From Hirudinaria manillensis (Eukaryota; Annelida; Clitellata; Hirudinida; Hirudinidae): a DNA stretch of 64,000 nt. A program made the translations under genes and the position numbers. The notes under the pieces were generated by a model, which was not told the DNA's origin, did no database searches, and saw only the letters and a program-made list of their open reading frames with translations. Positions 36,801 through 49,969 of this stretch are shown here, one piece after another. Within the stretch, counting starts at the first letter, position 1. The number at the start of each line of letters is the position of its first letter. The DNA lies in the NCBI GenBank assembly GCA_034509925.1, contig CM067537.1, positions 6,519,001-6,583,000 on the forward strand, given 5' to 3'.

Positions 36801-39800
36801 CCTGCTGCGCCACTGGGGAGAAATTGCTGGTTACGTGCAACGTTTTTATAAAACTTGTACCCAGGTGGCGAACCCAGCTAGATTGTGAACAACAGAATTC
36901 GTAAAATGTGTGTCACTTTCAACTTTCAACCCTCTGAGTTAAATTGCATGTCGATATGTTAGTGTCCAATAGTAGGAGTTTATTAAAAAGTTAATGATAT
37001 AAATGAATGACGTAAACTGAGAGGAAAACGCAGCTAAAACTGTGTCGTGGAATATCTGACAATGGATTTGACGATTCACTTCATTAAGTTCACTAATTGG
37101 TTTAAGCTTTGATGAACGGTGTCCCGCCAGAATGGATTGCAGGTGCGATTCTCTCCAGCCATATATGGACATCGAGCCGTTCTAAAAATATCACGCTAAT
37201 GTAGCCGCTGGTTCTCCTCATTTGAGTCCATGTTATTGCCTCGTTTTGATCTGCCACCTCTCTCCCCCCATTCCATAAACATTGAGAACAGCCCTTAAGT
37301 CCCCACCCATGTTCCACCCAGGATAAGACATTGAATAAGATTTAGGTAGAGTTCCACTTAGGTTTTAGTATTTTTTAGTGTTTTGTGGGTGCCCAGTTTG
37401 TCTCCAATTAGTAGTTTTTCATTGCTTTGTTTTGCCATTCCTTCATCAATATTTTCTGTTCATTGATTTACCATCATCATCTTCGACATAATCTCAGACA
37501 TTCTCCTCTCCTCCTCCTCCTCCTCATCATCATCAGCAGCATCATCATCAACAACAACAGACTTCAATAATTTCAGCTTGTGGTGATTGTTCCTTTCAAG
37601 AAACTCTATTTGTAAGAGGTGGTCCTATTGCATCATTCTCAGTTGATGTATTTCAAAATATTTGTGTCATCATCCTAATGCTGTTGTCTAAGATTATTTA
37701 CAAGACACATAATAAGAATATGTTAAAGATGAATTGCATGATATAAGCTGATTGATAAGATTGTTGATTTGTTTTGCAAAATCCACAGAGTGATTGCTCT
37801 AACAACCACCAAAATGTAGTAAACAAAATTTGAAAATAAGATGATCTGGTAATCTCTGATCCAAGGTTTAGTGAAAGTGATTTGTTAAAGATGATTTGTT
37901 AAAACCTTGGAGCCCACTACATCTAGTAGGCCTACATTTATATTTTTATTTTTATTTATTTTTTTATTTGTCATCAGTGAAAATCTCAAATTTTTAGGCA
38001 ACTAATATTCTTAATAATGAATAAAACTTAATCCATTGTGATGTAATAATCCAAATCAATCATCAATGATGATCCTCATTCAGGTCATCAACAATTGAAT
38101 TGTCATTCATTTATCTTTTTGACTGATTTGCTGTTGTTGAAGATACCCTTGGGCAAGGTCATCTAACAATAGTTTGACATTGCCTCTAACATCTGAATAA
38201 ACTACTCTCAATTCAAGTTATTTTAACTTTTGAATTTGCTCAGCTCTCTGCATGCCACATGATGCCATGGCAAATCTTTTCCAGTAGTTTGAAAAAATAC
38301 AGGGATATCTCAAATTACAACATTTGAAATTATTCTTTTTCTTGGATTCAGACCAAGTGTTGGAATTTATTAAAGGATTTATATCTATTTTTTGATCAAT
38401 TTTCCAATAAGAACATGCTCTAATCTCTAACAGCCTAACCAGCATTGTTGTCATTGCTACCAAAATAATTTTGAATTGAAATTTTTTTCTGAGTAAACAG
38501 CAATAATGAGGATAGGACTAGTTTTATTGTTGTTTTAATGATGTCCCACCAGCTGTCTGTGTCAGCAGATGTTCTTATTCTAAAGTCATTTCTAAAGCAC
38601 TCAAGTATCATGAAAGTGGTAATAGACCAGATTTCCAGCTCGTGACATTAGCTATTCCTTTAAGCATGAACGAATGCAGGAAGACAAGAATGAATAAACT
38701 TTAAGTGATATTATACATTAATTATTTATTAATATATTAGTTATTATTTATTAATTATTAACTATTATAAGAATGTGATGATGGCCTGTAGACTCTATAA
38801 TGAATGTGGTGAATAGGAATCCAAGACTTGATGCTGAGCAATGAACTAAAACTTATCCTTAAATGCTTTAAATGACTAAGGCCTGGAGTTTTCCTTTTGG
38901 TTCACCAGATGGGAGATATACTGTTCATTCCTACTTTCATTTTATATCATTCAGACATTCCACTGGTTTAGAATTACTGCTGGATCATGTTCTCAAAAGT
39001 TCAATGATTCAAATCATAGACCGCCAGGATATTAATATTTACTTTATTTCTGGATTTAATATTTTAAACTTCAAAAATGGAACTTTTTAAAAATAAAATG
39101 TTAATCTCAAACGTTCAGAAGTTTATGAAGATTTATTAACATTTAGAACATTATGCATTATTACGTTATTTTTTTGTGATTTTAAACTTCTTGCATTATT
39201 TTGTAATTTAGTAATAATTTAATTTTTTATTATATCTATCTACACATCCAGTACTTATCCAATTTCAATGCTGAAATCCTTGCTAATAACATTTTATTAG
39301 CTCAGTGAATTATTAATACTGATATTACTGTTGTTATCATCATCATTATTATTATTATTATTATTGTTGTTGTTGTTAATGTTATTAAATTTCTTTTGTC
39401 TTATAATAAATTTCTTTTATCTGTTTAAAATTTCAGTAGGCACCATGGTCGATGATCTTGGAGAAACAGATCCGAGCGAGTTCTTTGTGCAACTGGGCAT
39501 GCTTATCCTAGAGAGCAGGCAGCCCTTCATCTCTGTCAAGGGCATCCAGGATGGACCTCACTGCCCCAAGGATGTGGGCATCTGGTCGAGTCATGTTTGT
39601 GGATCCACCAGCGGTCAGGTTGGTCTGCAGAGATGTTTGTCTATTTGCTTGTATTCTTAAAACGAGGCACAATCTTATCGGGTTTTTTTTGTCAAAGGAT
39701 CTTGTCATTTTAATCGGAATTCTTCCTTATTAGATGAGAGAACTTATTGAACCTTATTTAAGATTGCCCTAACTATGATTGTGATTTTGTATGATTAATC

Positions 39801-42800
39801 ATTTTAATAACCTACAGCATTTGTTTTATTATTATTTATTATAATTGCGGTACTTTATGAACACTAAAATGCGTCACCCTTGTTGCATGTTCTCGCCAAC
39901 TATGCATCACATGTTCAAGTCAATTCATCTAAGTCACTAAGCATTGTTTCATGTCATTGCAATATTACTTTGTAATGTAAAGTATATATACATCTTTATT
40001 ATAGCTGTTAGTGTTATATACTCACTATACTCACTGTCTTGTTTCAACTCCAAATGATTGAAGCAACTTCATCTGAATGTTCATTTTCAGTGCACAAAGG
40101 CCAATCAGATCCTGAAACAGATGCAAACCATGTGGAGAAATCAGGTGCCCCTGTGCGTGGAGGTCCTCATCCTACCCAGCTGTCCCCACGGCCAACTGAG
40201 ATCAGTCTCGACCGACGTCACTCCCCCCTACGAAGATGATAGCTATGTCCTCTTGGAGCAGTGGACCATACAAACTGTTCAGAAAAAGTTATTTTCATTT
40301 TTGTATTAAACCAAATTTCACATTATTTCAATCCATATTTTTTTTTATTTAGAACACTTAATAGAATGCATAATAAAAGAAAATATGAGAACTCTTAACT
40401 CCTAGTTTGCTCGAAGAGAATACTTTGTTCATTGAATTAAAAATAAGTATGGGAAATAGTGAACTCACAAAAGAAATAAGAAATAATTAAAAAGACAAAA
40501 ATATTTGTTAAAATGAGTGAAAAAAACTTACATCATGTTACATAACATTAAAGTTTAGATTATATATTTCTCTTACTTTAGACCATACTCAACTTTTTGA
40601 CCACATCCAATTGACTTGGTCATCATTCCTAAAGATAGTCTAACCACATAACTACCATGTTGCCAACAACAACGACGATGACGACAACGCATTTTATTTC
40701 CAGACCCGGAGAGACGGTGGTTTCGCCAAAGAACCTCTTCCAGGCCCTGAAGTCATACCTTCACTTCTCGCAGCTCAGCTCCTGGCTGTCCTCAAGTCAA
40801 GGCAAACGACCCTCGTGCATTGGTTACAGGTTTGGAGAAATTACTTGGAAATACTAAATGTCTTTGTTGACAAGAATAATTGAATCACTAAACCAATAAT
40901 ACCAAAATAATAAGTCATTTTAATTTAACAAGAATAATTGAATCACTAAACCAATTATAATAATAATAATAACAATAATAATTATAAGCCATTTTAATTT
41001 AGTCATTATAACTTGCATGAAACATCACTTGATGCTAATTTATGAATAACGATGACTCTTGATCAATTAACTCGTTGTAATAATATCGCTATTGTCATTA
41101 AATTCGTTTATTTTGCCTCAAACCAGGGTGTCACCACCAGCAGAATTTTGCACGACAACATTTAATCAAGATCCTCAGCTTCATGTGTTTCCGGTCGGAA
41201 ATATCAACAAGTCGACTAATTTTAAGGCAATTGTTGATGATTTTTCGTCATTTATTTGTTTTAATTTTTATTATATCTTGATTATAAATTCTTTCTAAAC
41301 TTTTTCTAACCATTTATCACCATTTTTAATTATAAATCATCCCATGAATTTGCATTATTTAATTTTTAGACGGAATTTAATTCGAATGTCACAAATTTAT
41401 CATTCGAGCATGTCCACCAAGAGTAAATTAATTTAATAATTAAAACACGAACTGATTAATCATCACATATTATTAGAAAATAAATTAATTGCACTTAAAA
41501 CCTCCATTTTTTGCTATAGGTGTGGCTGGCATATTTGTCGCGCATGCCGGAAATTCCAGAGCCTATATGTCACGAGACATCGGAGTCAGGTCATCCCTGT
41601 GTCTCGGACCATGCCAACAAATCTCTATCCGAAGGCATCGTCAACAGAAAAAGGACATCGAGGTCTAAATCTCCACGTCCGAGGTAACTTTGCGAGCGTG
41701 AATTTTCCAATCGACGGACAAAAATTCCGTCGAGAGCGTTTTGTCGGGACCTCGGTCGGTCATTCGTCGTTCGTCTCTCTCAGGTTCGAAGCCGTGTTCC
41801 AGAACATCACGGGATCTCCGAAGCTCGTCAGCAAGACGTGCGGCGCGACGCTCCCTCGACAACGACTTGCTGCGCAGCAACGTCAGCTGGGCGGCGTCCT
41901 CGAGATGCCGAAGCTTCGGTCGGTCTCCGAAGCCGCATTCAAGAACTGCTTCTTTGAAGAGTCCGACCTGCCGTCGGATTGGAAAGACGACGCCTACGGG
42001 GTCGGCTTCAACGACTACAAGTCTCAGTGCGAGGTCAAAATAGGTCACGTCGCGGGCATTTCGAGAGGAGCGAGCGTCAAGACGCTTCCGTCGCCAATGG
42101 CCGGCATCGAGACGGGCATGAGGAATCTGAAGTTGACTTCGGAACTGCCGGACGACCGACGCTCTTTGGAAGACTCTCGACGGTCTGCCACATGTTGCAG
42201 CTTCTACGGCGGACCGGAAGAGAACGACAAGGAATCTATAGGCAATTGTTACCCGAGCAGAGATATTGATATAAGCTTACCTAGGAATCTTAAATCAAAA
42301 CATTGCTCGACGTCTTCCAAGAAATTATCGTATAATTATGGTACGACCAAAGAATTGGAGTCGATAAACAGATCTTCGCCTGATTTTTCACGAATCAAAA
42401 GGTCTTCGATGCCCATCGACATTGCAGCAAAGGAGAACGAAACGGGAATGAACTTTGCTCAATTGCTTCTCAAGGATCAGAGCGTGACCGACAGCGAAAA
42501 CAGCTGCTCGCCGGATTTCGATCTGCTCTTGAACGAGACCTTGGTCAACAGGGCGGAGCCGATGAATCCGGAGGAAATGTACGAGCGTCTGTCCGAGCTT
42601 TGCAAGACGAAGCACCCGGGATCCACTCATTCCAAGGCGGGGGATCCCCGTTTAAGGCAATCGCTTTTGGTACCTTCAAAAAAAATAGTGACTTTTAGGA
42701 GCGAAGCTCAGAATAAAAATGGTAATTCGGACGTCAACTTTTTGAAAAAGATACTTCAAGAAGAAGAAAATGATGAGCAGGAATCTGCGACAGGTGGAAA

Positions 42801-45800
42801 TCCATCTAAGTCCAAATACATCGGTAATAGCAATAGAGCCAGTCTTGCCTCACCTGAGTGCATGAAATCAAAAAGCTGTTTGTTTTTCACAGACATACCT
42901 TGCAAGGGTTTTGACCATGAAAGTCTCAATAAAAGGGAACTTTCACAGTTAGAAAGCTCTGAATTCATAGATTCTATAAAGGACCAAAACTCCATAAAAA
43001 GACAGAAAAAAGACCAAATATCGGGAGAAGAGTTCAGGACTTCGTCACTTGAAACAGATGAACAGAGACCTGTCTTCAGTGTCGGTGATGAAGCTGTAGA
43101 CTCAAAACTCTTGTCCACTTCTACAGGGGCCTTCGCTACAACTCATATTGAAAGATCTCAACAGAGTAAAACTCAGGAATGCACGTGTGACTTTATCAAA
43201 AGCAATGAATGCAGCAGAACCGAAGAGGAGAATGCCAGAAGAGCAGCTGATTTCTCAAAGAGTCATCCACTTCAAAGCAATCAATCTCAAAAGGGATGCG
43301 GTGCCGACGACTGTGGCGTCGCGTGTCTTCCACCTTCGACGCTCCACCTCCGTCGGGAAACTCGCACGCACCCCGACGCTACCCCCGTCAAGCCTCTGTC
43401 AGCCGTTCCCAGACGTTTGCAGTCCAAGACGCCTCAGGATTCCAAGCATCCTTCCATGCTATTTGTGGATCGCAAGGGACAAAATCTTCTACAACAGGTT
43501 TGACATATTTCATGTAAAACTATTGAACTCTGTTATTAACAAGGAATTAACAAGTTATTAAATCATATAATTAGTTACTAACTAATATTTCATTAAACCA
43601 TATAGCTAAATAAGTATTAAGTATTATAAACTCTATTTTCATCAGAAATCTCCAGATGTCAGCATCTCAAACTCAACTATAAGCAGCAAAGGATCGGAAA
43701 TCGAAGACGTCATCGGAGCCGACAACAACGTTTACCTGGAAACGACTCCGAGGGTTCCGACGGAGGTGGAGAAGAAGGGCTTCAGGGTACGAGTCCAGCA
43801 CAGTTCCAGCATGGTGTTCAACTCGAGAACCAAACTTCCGATGCAATCCAGTCCAGTGAGTCGATTGGATTCACCTTCGAGTGGCCATGGTGGCCAATAA
43901 TTTAATAATTTAAGAACTGGAAAGGTGATAAGTTTTAAAAAGTCCTGGTGATTGCAAACTAGGCAGGGCTGGGTATGATGCCGACGGGGTTTGGTCAGAA
44001 CGGATGATCATTTATTTTAATAAATGCATTTAAATAAAGTTTTAATTAGATTACAATGAATTACAATACATAAAAAAATAAATAACTACAATATAAAAAT
44101 TACTAAAAATAAATGAAACAAATTTTATATAAATAATATAAAAAAAACTTTATATAAATAATAATATTTTATATAAATAATTAAATAATATAGACAAATT
44201 TTATATACAAATAATAAAATTTCTTGAGATTCTCTGCCTCGCCATTTAAAAATTATTTTCGACAACAAACAGGTTCCTGCCAAAAGACTCTCTGCAGGTT
44301 GTTTCGATTATGACAGCAGTCTCAACTCTGTCCAGGCCATTAAAAAGTAATTAACATTTTAATATTATTTTAATACTACTTTTAAAAGTTAACCAATTTA
44401 TTTATTTATTTTTGTAATTAACATGTTAATAGTTAAGGAATTTGCATGCAAAGCAATTTTGCAAACACTGTGTACTTGACTTTTTCATTTTCACTTCTCT
44501 ACACTTATCAGTCTTTGTCTTGTCCAGATATCCATAATCACATGCATGCTTCATTCTACAGGGAATAATATTTGTCACCCTCAGTATTACAATGATTGCA
44601 AAGTCAATGGCAATAGTAACTTCAGCAGCGATAACAATCAATAATATTAGTAATAATAATAATAAGAATAATTACTATGACAACGACAACAGTTCCCTCT
44701 CCTGCAACAACCTCGACGATGCCGAGAACAGCGTCGACGGTTGCAATCGATTGAGGCAGGCCTTCAGCTCCAGTGCACCCGCTTCGACCAACTGTCTTCT
44801 GGGAAACTTTGAGGTAATACATATTAATTTATCTGATTTAACCTGTATTAACTTATTAATTATCGTTTGTTATAATAGTTCAATTATTGATTTAATATTG
44901 ATGCATTAATTTTTGACTTTAAAACATTTAAACTTAAAAACATTTAAATGGATATTTACTCTTACTAGCTCTTGTAAGAATAAATCTACAAAGTCTTTTG
45001 AACAGCTTTATTAATTCCTGCTTGCTACTCTATAATAATAATAGGCAAGCAATGACTAATTGTTGCAGGGCGAGAATTGAATTAATTTACTTTTAATATT
45101 TATTTTGTTTTTAAAGGTTAAACGTTAAATTTATATCGGAACAGGAGAGTCTCATAAACGGGAGAATTCAACCGGCAGGGGTCATCGACGGGTTCACCGT
45201 GGAGATCGGGGCCAGCGGTTCTTTCTGTCCGTCACACCTCACACTCCCCTGCTTAGCTTTCTTCTTCAGTCTTTCAGACGATTCTGCTCCGTCTCCGTAT
45301 CTGGTCGGTCACAATTGATCACGAATTTCCATTATAGATTGCCAGTGTCACGATGATGACATTAGTAATAGTAATTATTGTAAATTGATGTAAATTGTTT
45401 TAATTAACCAACAATTATTAATTAATTAGTCAACAATCATCAATTTAAAGTTAATAAATATTGCACAAGTTAATTGGTGCACATAAGCTTTAAAATAGCA
45501 AATCTTCATTTAGGGTCACATAAACTTGGAAAACCATTCCAAAAGAGGTTACAAAGTTCCAAACAAGGGTACAGTCCAAGTCGTGAGTAAAGTTTTTTTT
45601 AAATTAATATCTTTTAGAATTCAACAACTAACAGTTTTTCTGGTATATAATTGAATTATAATTAATTACAAATTCCTAATTATAAATTCTTAATTTGTCA
45701 ATTTATTGTTAGATGATTTGTTCAAAATATTCTTTAAATTATCATATCCATTTGCATCAGACTCTCTTCAATCCAAACAAATCGGTGGTGAAGATCTTTG

Positions 45801-46426
45801 TGGTGACTTACGACGTGGGCGACATGCCACCCAACCACCAGACTCTGCTCCGGCAGAAGACCGTCTACATGCCCACCCCGGGCAGCCCGAGCGACGTGCC
45901 AGGCGCGCCCGTGTACTTGAGGTACCTCATACACTTGAGGTCAGCATCTATCATCATTTTTATTTCTCTTTTTTTTATTCTTATTCGATCGTTATTTTGA
46001 AATTCGAAGCAGTCATTGCTTTTCATATTCTGCTTAGGCATTGGTAGACATTCTAACTATTACTGCACAATAGGATTTTAGTGAACTTGCTAGTGTATTA
46101 AAATAGAAGCACGAATAACATTTTTTAATGACTTCAGTTTTGAAACAGTTTCTGTGACTCGTCTTCATTGCAAAGTCGGATAAAGAACATTTAATAATAC
46201 TTTTCGAAGAAGAATCAAATAAAATAACTTTGCATTATTTCGAAAATTATTTCACATCAATCAATTCAGGTTTGCCAGTAGCAAGCAGTGTAAAGTTTAC
46301 CTCCACACGGACATTCGTCTGATTTTCGCCAGGGACCGTTTTGAACTGGACAACAGAATTTATCACTACGAGTTGAGGTCTTTCACGGAGGCTCCCGAGA
46401 ATCCGAAATATTCTCCGAAGAGATGA
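32131..46426 (+). CDS. ATOS: Atos homolog (ATOSA/ATOSB, formerly FAM214)
   Basis: Homolog of Drosophila atossa and vertebrate ATOSA/ATOSB, nuclear proteins linked to transcriptional control. Exon 1 is inferred: MKPEG at 32131-32146 joins in phase to 39437, giving MKPEGVGTMVDDLGETDPSE, which mirrors the vertebrate MKPD start; otherwise translation begins at 39445. Later exons, approximately: 40091-40285, 40705-40829, 41127-41236, 41520-41683, 41784-43500, 43647-43857, 44272-44345, 44583-44814, 45147-45303, 45515-45583, 45761-45940 and 46270-46426. Recognisable blocks: LESRQPFISVKGIQDGPHCP, LLEQWTIQTVQ, YLHFSQLSSWLSSSQGK, LHVFPVGN, NSRTKLPMQSSPVPAKR, CLLGNFEESLINGRIQPAG, GFTVEIGASGSFCPSHLTLP, SKRGYKVPNKGTVQVTLFNP, VVTYDVGDMPPNHQTLLRQ and TEAPENPKYSPKR. 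The middle is disordered, Ser-rich and unconserved. Total is about 1200 residues, near the vertebrate length. Confidence 0.9.
33794..33921. repeat. ATT/GTT trinucleotide microsatellite, about 42 units
   Basis: Almost pure ATT with a few GTT interruptions, located in the ATOS first intron. The poly-Asn, poly-Leu and poly-Ile frames across it are artefacts of the repeat. Confidence 0.97.
37503..37560. repeat. TCC/TCA/ACA trinucleotide repeat
   Basis: Successive cct, cat, cag and aac triplets in the ATOS first intron. Confidence 0.7.
40871..41000. repeat. Tandem duplication of about 57 bp with a microsatellite in copy 2
   Basis: caagaataattgaatcacta and the following aaccaat recur at 40871 and about 40929, and both copies end with cattttaattta. 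Copy 2 has gained an ATA/ATT expansion in its middle. It lies in an ATOS intron. Confidence 0.85.
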
Positions 46427-47258
46427 AAAGAAAAAAAAGAATCCCTCGATCCTTAACGACTAACATTCGAATGCATCTTGTCATTTTTTTTGGGATCTGA
46501 AGGAAAATTATTGATTTCTTTGGAACTCCTTTGGGAACTGTTAGAAAGACGTTTTGGTTTAAGTCAAACGCTGAGATTTTTACGCTGAGATCGACGAATA
46601 CGTTTTATCAATCGGTAGAAATCTCGAGAGATTCCTATCGTGGAGCAAAAGTTAACTGCATCAACTGCAAAGCGAAAGATTTTTTTCTTGTCAGCCTTTG
46701 CCCTCAATTAGTCATGTTTCCGTGGTGAAACTATTTATTGTTGTTTTTTGATCTTAGAGCTCGTTCGGTGTTAGGTAGCGCGATCTTTGTCTTTTTGTTT
46801 CGTCCAGTTTGTTGTTTTTATCCAAAATTATCTGCAAATGTTCAACTAGAAAGTTGAAATGGAGGACGTCAACGAATCGCATTGGTACAAATTCGATATA
46901 AATTCGTTCGGACGTGAAAAGCTATTTTAAAACTAGTTCGGTTCAGACCACTTGAACGTTGCGATGACCTTTCCACTTTCTTTTGTGTTTTTAAATAGAT
47001 GTGACCCCAGGGTCCGTGAGTTTTGAGGAGGTTGTAAGATGTCCAAACATTTGTTGAATAAAACTTCCCTCACTTCACACACCGCGCGGGCGCCGATTTT
47101 TCTTTCGTCTGGCGCATCTTTTGCGGCGAGAATCGGGCGCGTTTTAATTTTTACTTAATTATTTTTATTCAAGTAATAGGGCTCAAAAATGTTGGCGAAT
47201 TTCACAAAATGCAGTTTTGCAGTTTTAAAACTCGTGATGAGCTCTTCGAGCGAGAGCT
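46427..47258. other. Convergent 3' region with a GC-rich island
   Basis: 3' UTR of ATOS up to an AATAAA near 47056, then a GC-rich patch (about 47085-47145, rich in cgcgcgg/ggcgcg), then the 3' end of the minus gene, with a reverse AATAAA near 47163. The two transcripts probably end within about 100 bp of each other. Confidence 0.55.
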
Positions 47259-49969
47259 TCAACGCATGCAGTCGGCGAATTCGGGAATCTCGATGGTGTC
47301 CTTCCAATCCTTTTCGGATTTCTTGAGCGTCTTCGCTCCCGGGATCTCGTGGAGAATCTTTTCGTTTTCCATCTGGATCTGAGAAGAGTGCTCCTTCTGC
47401 GACATGAGACTGGCTCGACTCGCTCTGCCGTTGTTTATTTCTGTTTCACCCTCGAAGGGAGGTGCTTGGGACATTCCCTTCTCTCTGTCAGGAATGTCTG
47501 CTATCGCATGGCGATCGATGAGGGGCTTACCCTGAAAGATCAAAGTTTCTTTGTGGATTCTTATCGGCTGGATGAAGAGACGTTGCTGCAAATCGAATCC
47601 GAATTCCACCAGGTCGTTTGCCAAGATGAAACTTGATAAGCTGGCGTGCAGCTTGTGTCCTCCTCTTTTCACTCTTATGGTCCAATCTGGTTCCACCGTC
47701 ATATCCACAAAGTGAGTCATGACCCTGGCCAATCCGGTTACGGGAGACACTCTCAGATTTTTCCGTTCGCTCGTCACGATGACGTCGCATGTAGCTGTCT
47801 GATGGATGCGCACAGAGTTGATAGAAATCTAAAAAAATGTTAAGAAACTAATCATTAATTATGATTTGTTGGAAAACTTTAGCATATTGCTTATAACTCA
47901 TTTTGAGCACTTGGAAGCTCATCTTCAATATATATTTAATCCATAGTCTCAGCTCAGCAAATCACCAACCAGATAAAGCGATTGAAATCAATCGTGACTC
48001 ACTGTTATGGACCCATTCCTCTGGAGTCTATAACGCGCTCCCTCGACCGTCTGAACGCACTCTGGAACGAGATCAGCCCCATAGCGATTGGAAGAAAACA
48101 AGAGCGCCCTGCTCATGTCTTTGGAGATGTCGCTGAAGTTGGGTTTAGCCACGAGGCTCATGTGACCTCCGCTGGTGACGCAATATCCTGCGGCCATGTT
48201 GCTGAAACTCCCGCCAAAGACGATATATTCCGTCCTGGCTCTGGCCTGTCTGTTTCCGTAAGCCAGGACCTCGAAGGTGGTGTGGTCTTGGTAAATTTTG
48301 GCAGCCGCGTGATAGATACAGGAAGCGTTGCCCCTGCAACTGGTCGCAACCACCGCTTTGTGGATCCTATTGACGATGCGGATCGCCCTGTCCAGTGTCA
48401 TTTCCACGACGACGTGATTACGGAGCAAAACCTGTGCAATTTGGAAGAGAGTGTAAGACTCGTGTTCTGTGTTGTGTGAATAAACATGAGTTTTCTGTGG
48501 TGTAATAGTTGTACTTGATTAAAAAAAAAAACCCTCACTTCTATGATCCCCAATGGAGAGACGTAAATGGTTGGAAAAAACTCCGCCACAACAGGCGGTC
48601 CCGCGGATGTTGCCGATGGCATGCTGGTCACATCGGATTGAAAGTTAGGTAAACCTGGATACAAGGCTGGAATTTCAGCCTTAGTGGGATTATGGCAATT
48701 TTCGTAAGCAATCGTGTTCTGCATGATTTTAGAAGTTGCAATAGGTTGAAAATGTGGAAAATTTGAATTCTGGAAGAGGGATGACGCTGAAGGAGTCTGA
48801 AAGGCGTTGAGGGAATAGGGAGTTAGCATGGGGTCTTGAATGATAATCGACGAAAATGCTGGAGACGGCTGCTGGGCTGGAAAACGGAGAAGTACTTTGG
48901 AAGGCGTCACTCCTGGATAAGGAGAGGTCAAAATGTGAGACGATCCCTGATCAAGGTAGCCCATTTTATTGTGTTGCTCCATTTGCTGAGGATGCTGGTT
49001 AATTTGCATCTGGGAATTGAAGTATTGATAAGATGCTTGATCCATTGGATTCTGCAGTAACTGTTGAGATGGACAAAAATTCTCCGAGTTTGAAAACGAG
49101 GAGCTCATGAAGACGGCTGACTGGTGTCTCGCAGGCAATCCATAGTCCCCTGAAAGCTCCTTTTCCTCCAGCTTAGTTTCATCCTTGGAGTCCTGACCGT
49201 CTTCCAAACTTTCCTGCGACCATCTCGTCGTTTCGCTGAGATTTGGACGTTGAGCCGTTCCATCACAAGCCGGTCTTCTCGATGGAGTTTGTTGGTCCGT
49301 CTGTTGACGGTTTTGATTCGACCCTTCTTCTTGGTCAAGAGTCTGTTGTTGATTGTAAGAGGCCGAAAGTTCTGGATGAGAGTGACTAAAATGTTGGAAG
49401 TGAGAGCTCCAACAACTAGTGGCATCCGTTGCAGAGAAAATAGCGTAAGGAATGCAGGTGATGCTCGGGTTAGCAGCACACATGGTGAATGGCTTTGCCG
49501 CTAAAGATGGAAAATTAGAATCGAGTGATTCCTGATTATGCAAAAGTTGATGGTGAGTTGGAATAAGTAGCACTGGGTCTGAATTGGAAGGAGAGGAAAT
49601 GCTGAGTTTGTTTTGGCTTAAAGTGTTCATCGCGTCCAAATCACCATCACCGTCTCCATCATTTCCATGGAGGTGTAGCTGAGGCGGCTGTTGCTTTATC
49701 GGCTGCATGTAACCGAGAAGCTTCGAAGATTCTCTTTCTGATGTGTCCTTTTTCTGAAAAAGAGTTGAGAAAAATCAAATTTTCTTGTACCATATGTGTA
49801 TAGTAGTAATAGTTAACAAATTACGTAATAGTTGTATTTATCCACTTTTACTTTTATAATAATAATGTGTTTTCTAAATTACTTTGCTTCCGACTTCCAC
49901 CTTCAGTGGGTTTTGCATGCCGTCCTGGATGACTTCAAGTCCTTTCGTTCCATTCGAATCTCCCAACAT
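47259..49969 (-). CDS. Conserved-looking protein of unknown family
   Basis: Four exons join in phase 0: about 49883-49969 (MLGDSNGTKGLEVIQDG), 48551-49753, 47996-48439 and 47259-47829, giving roughly 765 residues. The first 400 residues are Gln/Ser/Pro/Asn-rich and look disordered. From the end of exon 2 a compact domain begins: FFPTIYVSPLGIIE, then VLLRNHVVVEMTLDRAIRIV, KAVVATSCRGNASCIYHAAA, ARTEYIVFGGSFSNMAAGYC, ECVQTVEGARYRLQRNGSIT, SINSVRIHQTATCDVIVTSE, THFVDMTVEPDWTIRVKRGG and LVEFGFDLQQRLFIQPI. The alternating beta-like pattern and tidy splice phases argue for a real folded domain of about 270 residues. The tail is Glu/Lys-rich. I do not recognise the family. Antisense frames across it are shadows. 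Confidence 0.75.

Larger units (their letters stand above)
32147..39436. other. Giant first intron of ATOS (about 7.3 kb)
   Basis: This is the longest gene-free stretch in the window. It holds microsatellites (33794-33921, 37503-37560, 39331-39380) and several patches richer in GC than their surroundings: 34310-34560, 35000-35400, 35560-36560, 36780-36880 and 37090-37330. These contain E-boxes (a CAGCTG pair near 34391 and 34408, CACGTG near 34371) and two GGGCGGAG boxes near 35682 and 35713. A 74-codon minus frame at 36052-36276 is the best candidate for a nested exon but has no recognised homology. Confidence 0.5.

Noticed and set aside
41599..41783. Reading the big ATOS frame from its first ATG at 41599
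   Set aside because: The upstream exon (41520-41683) uses another frame and ends at GTAACT; a CTCTCTCAG acceptor at 41783 joins it in phase to the big frame, so 41684-41783 is an intron.
41665..43118. Antisense and other-frame ORFs over the large ATOS exon (127, 120 and 100 codons)
   Set aside because: The 634-codon sense frame is longer, continues in phase into the exons on both sides and matches ATOS at its ends; the others are shadows.
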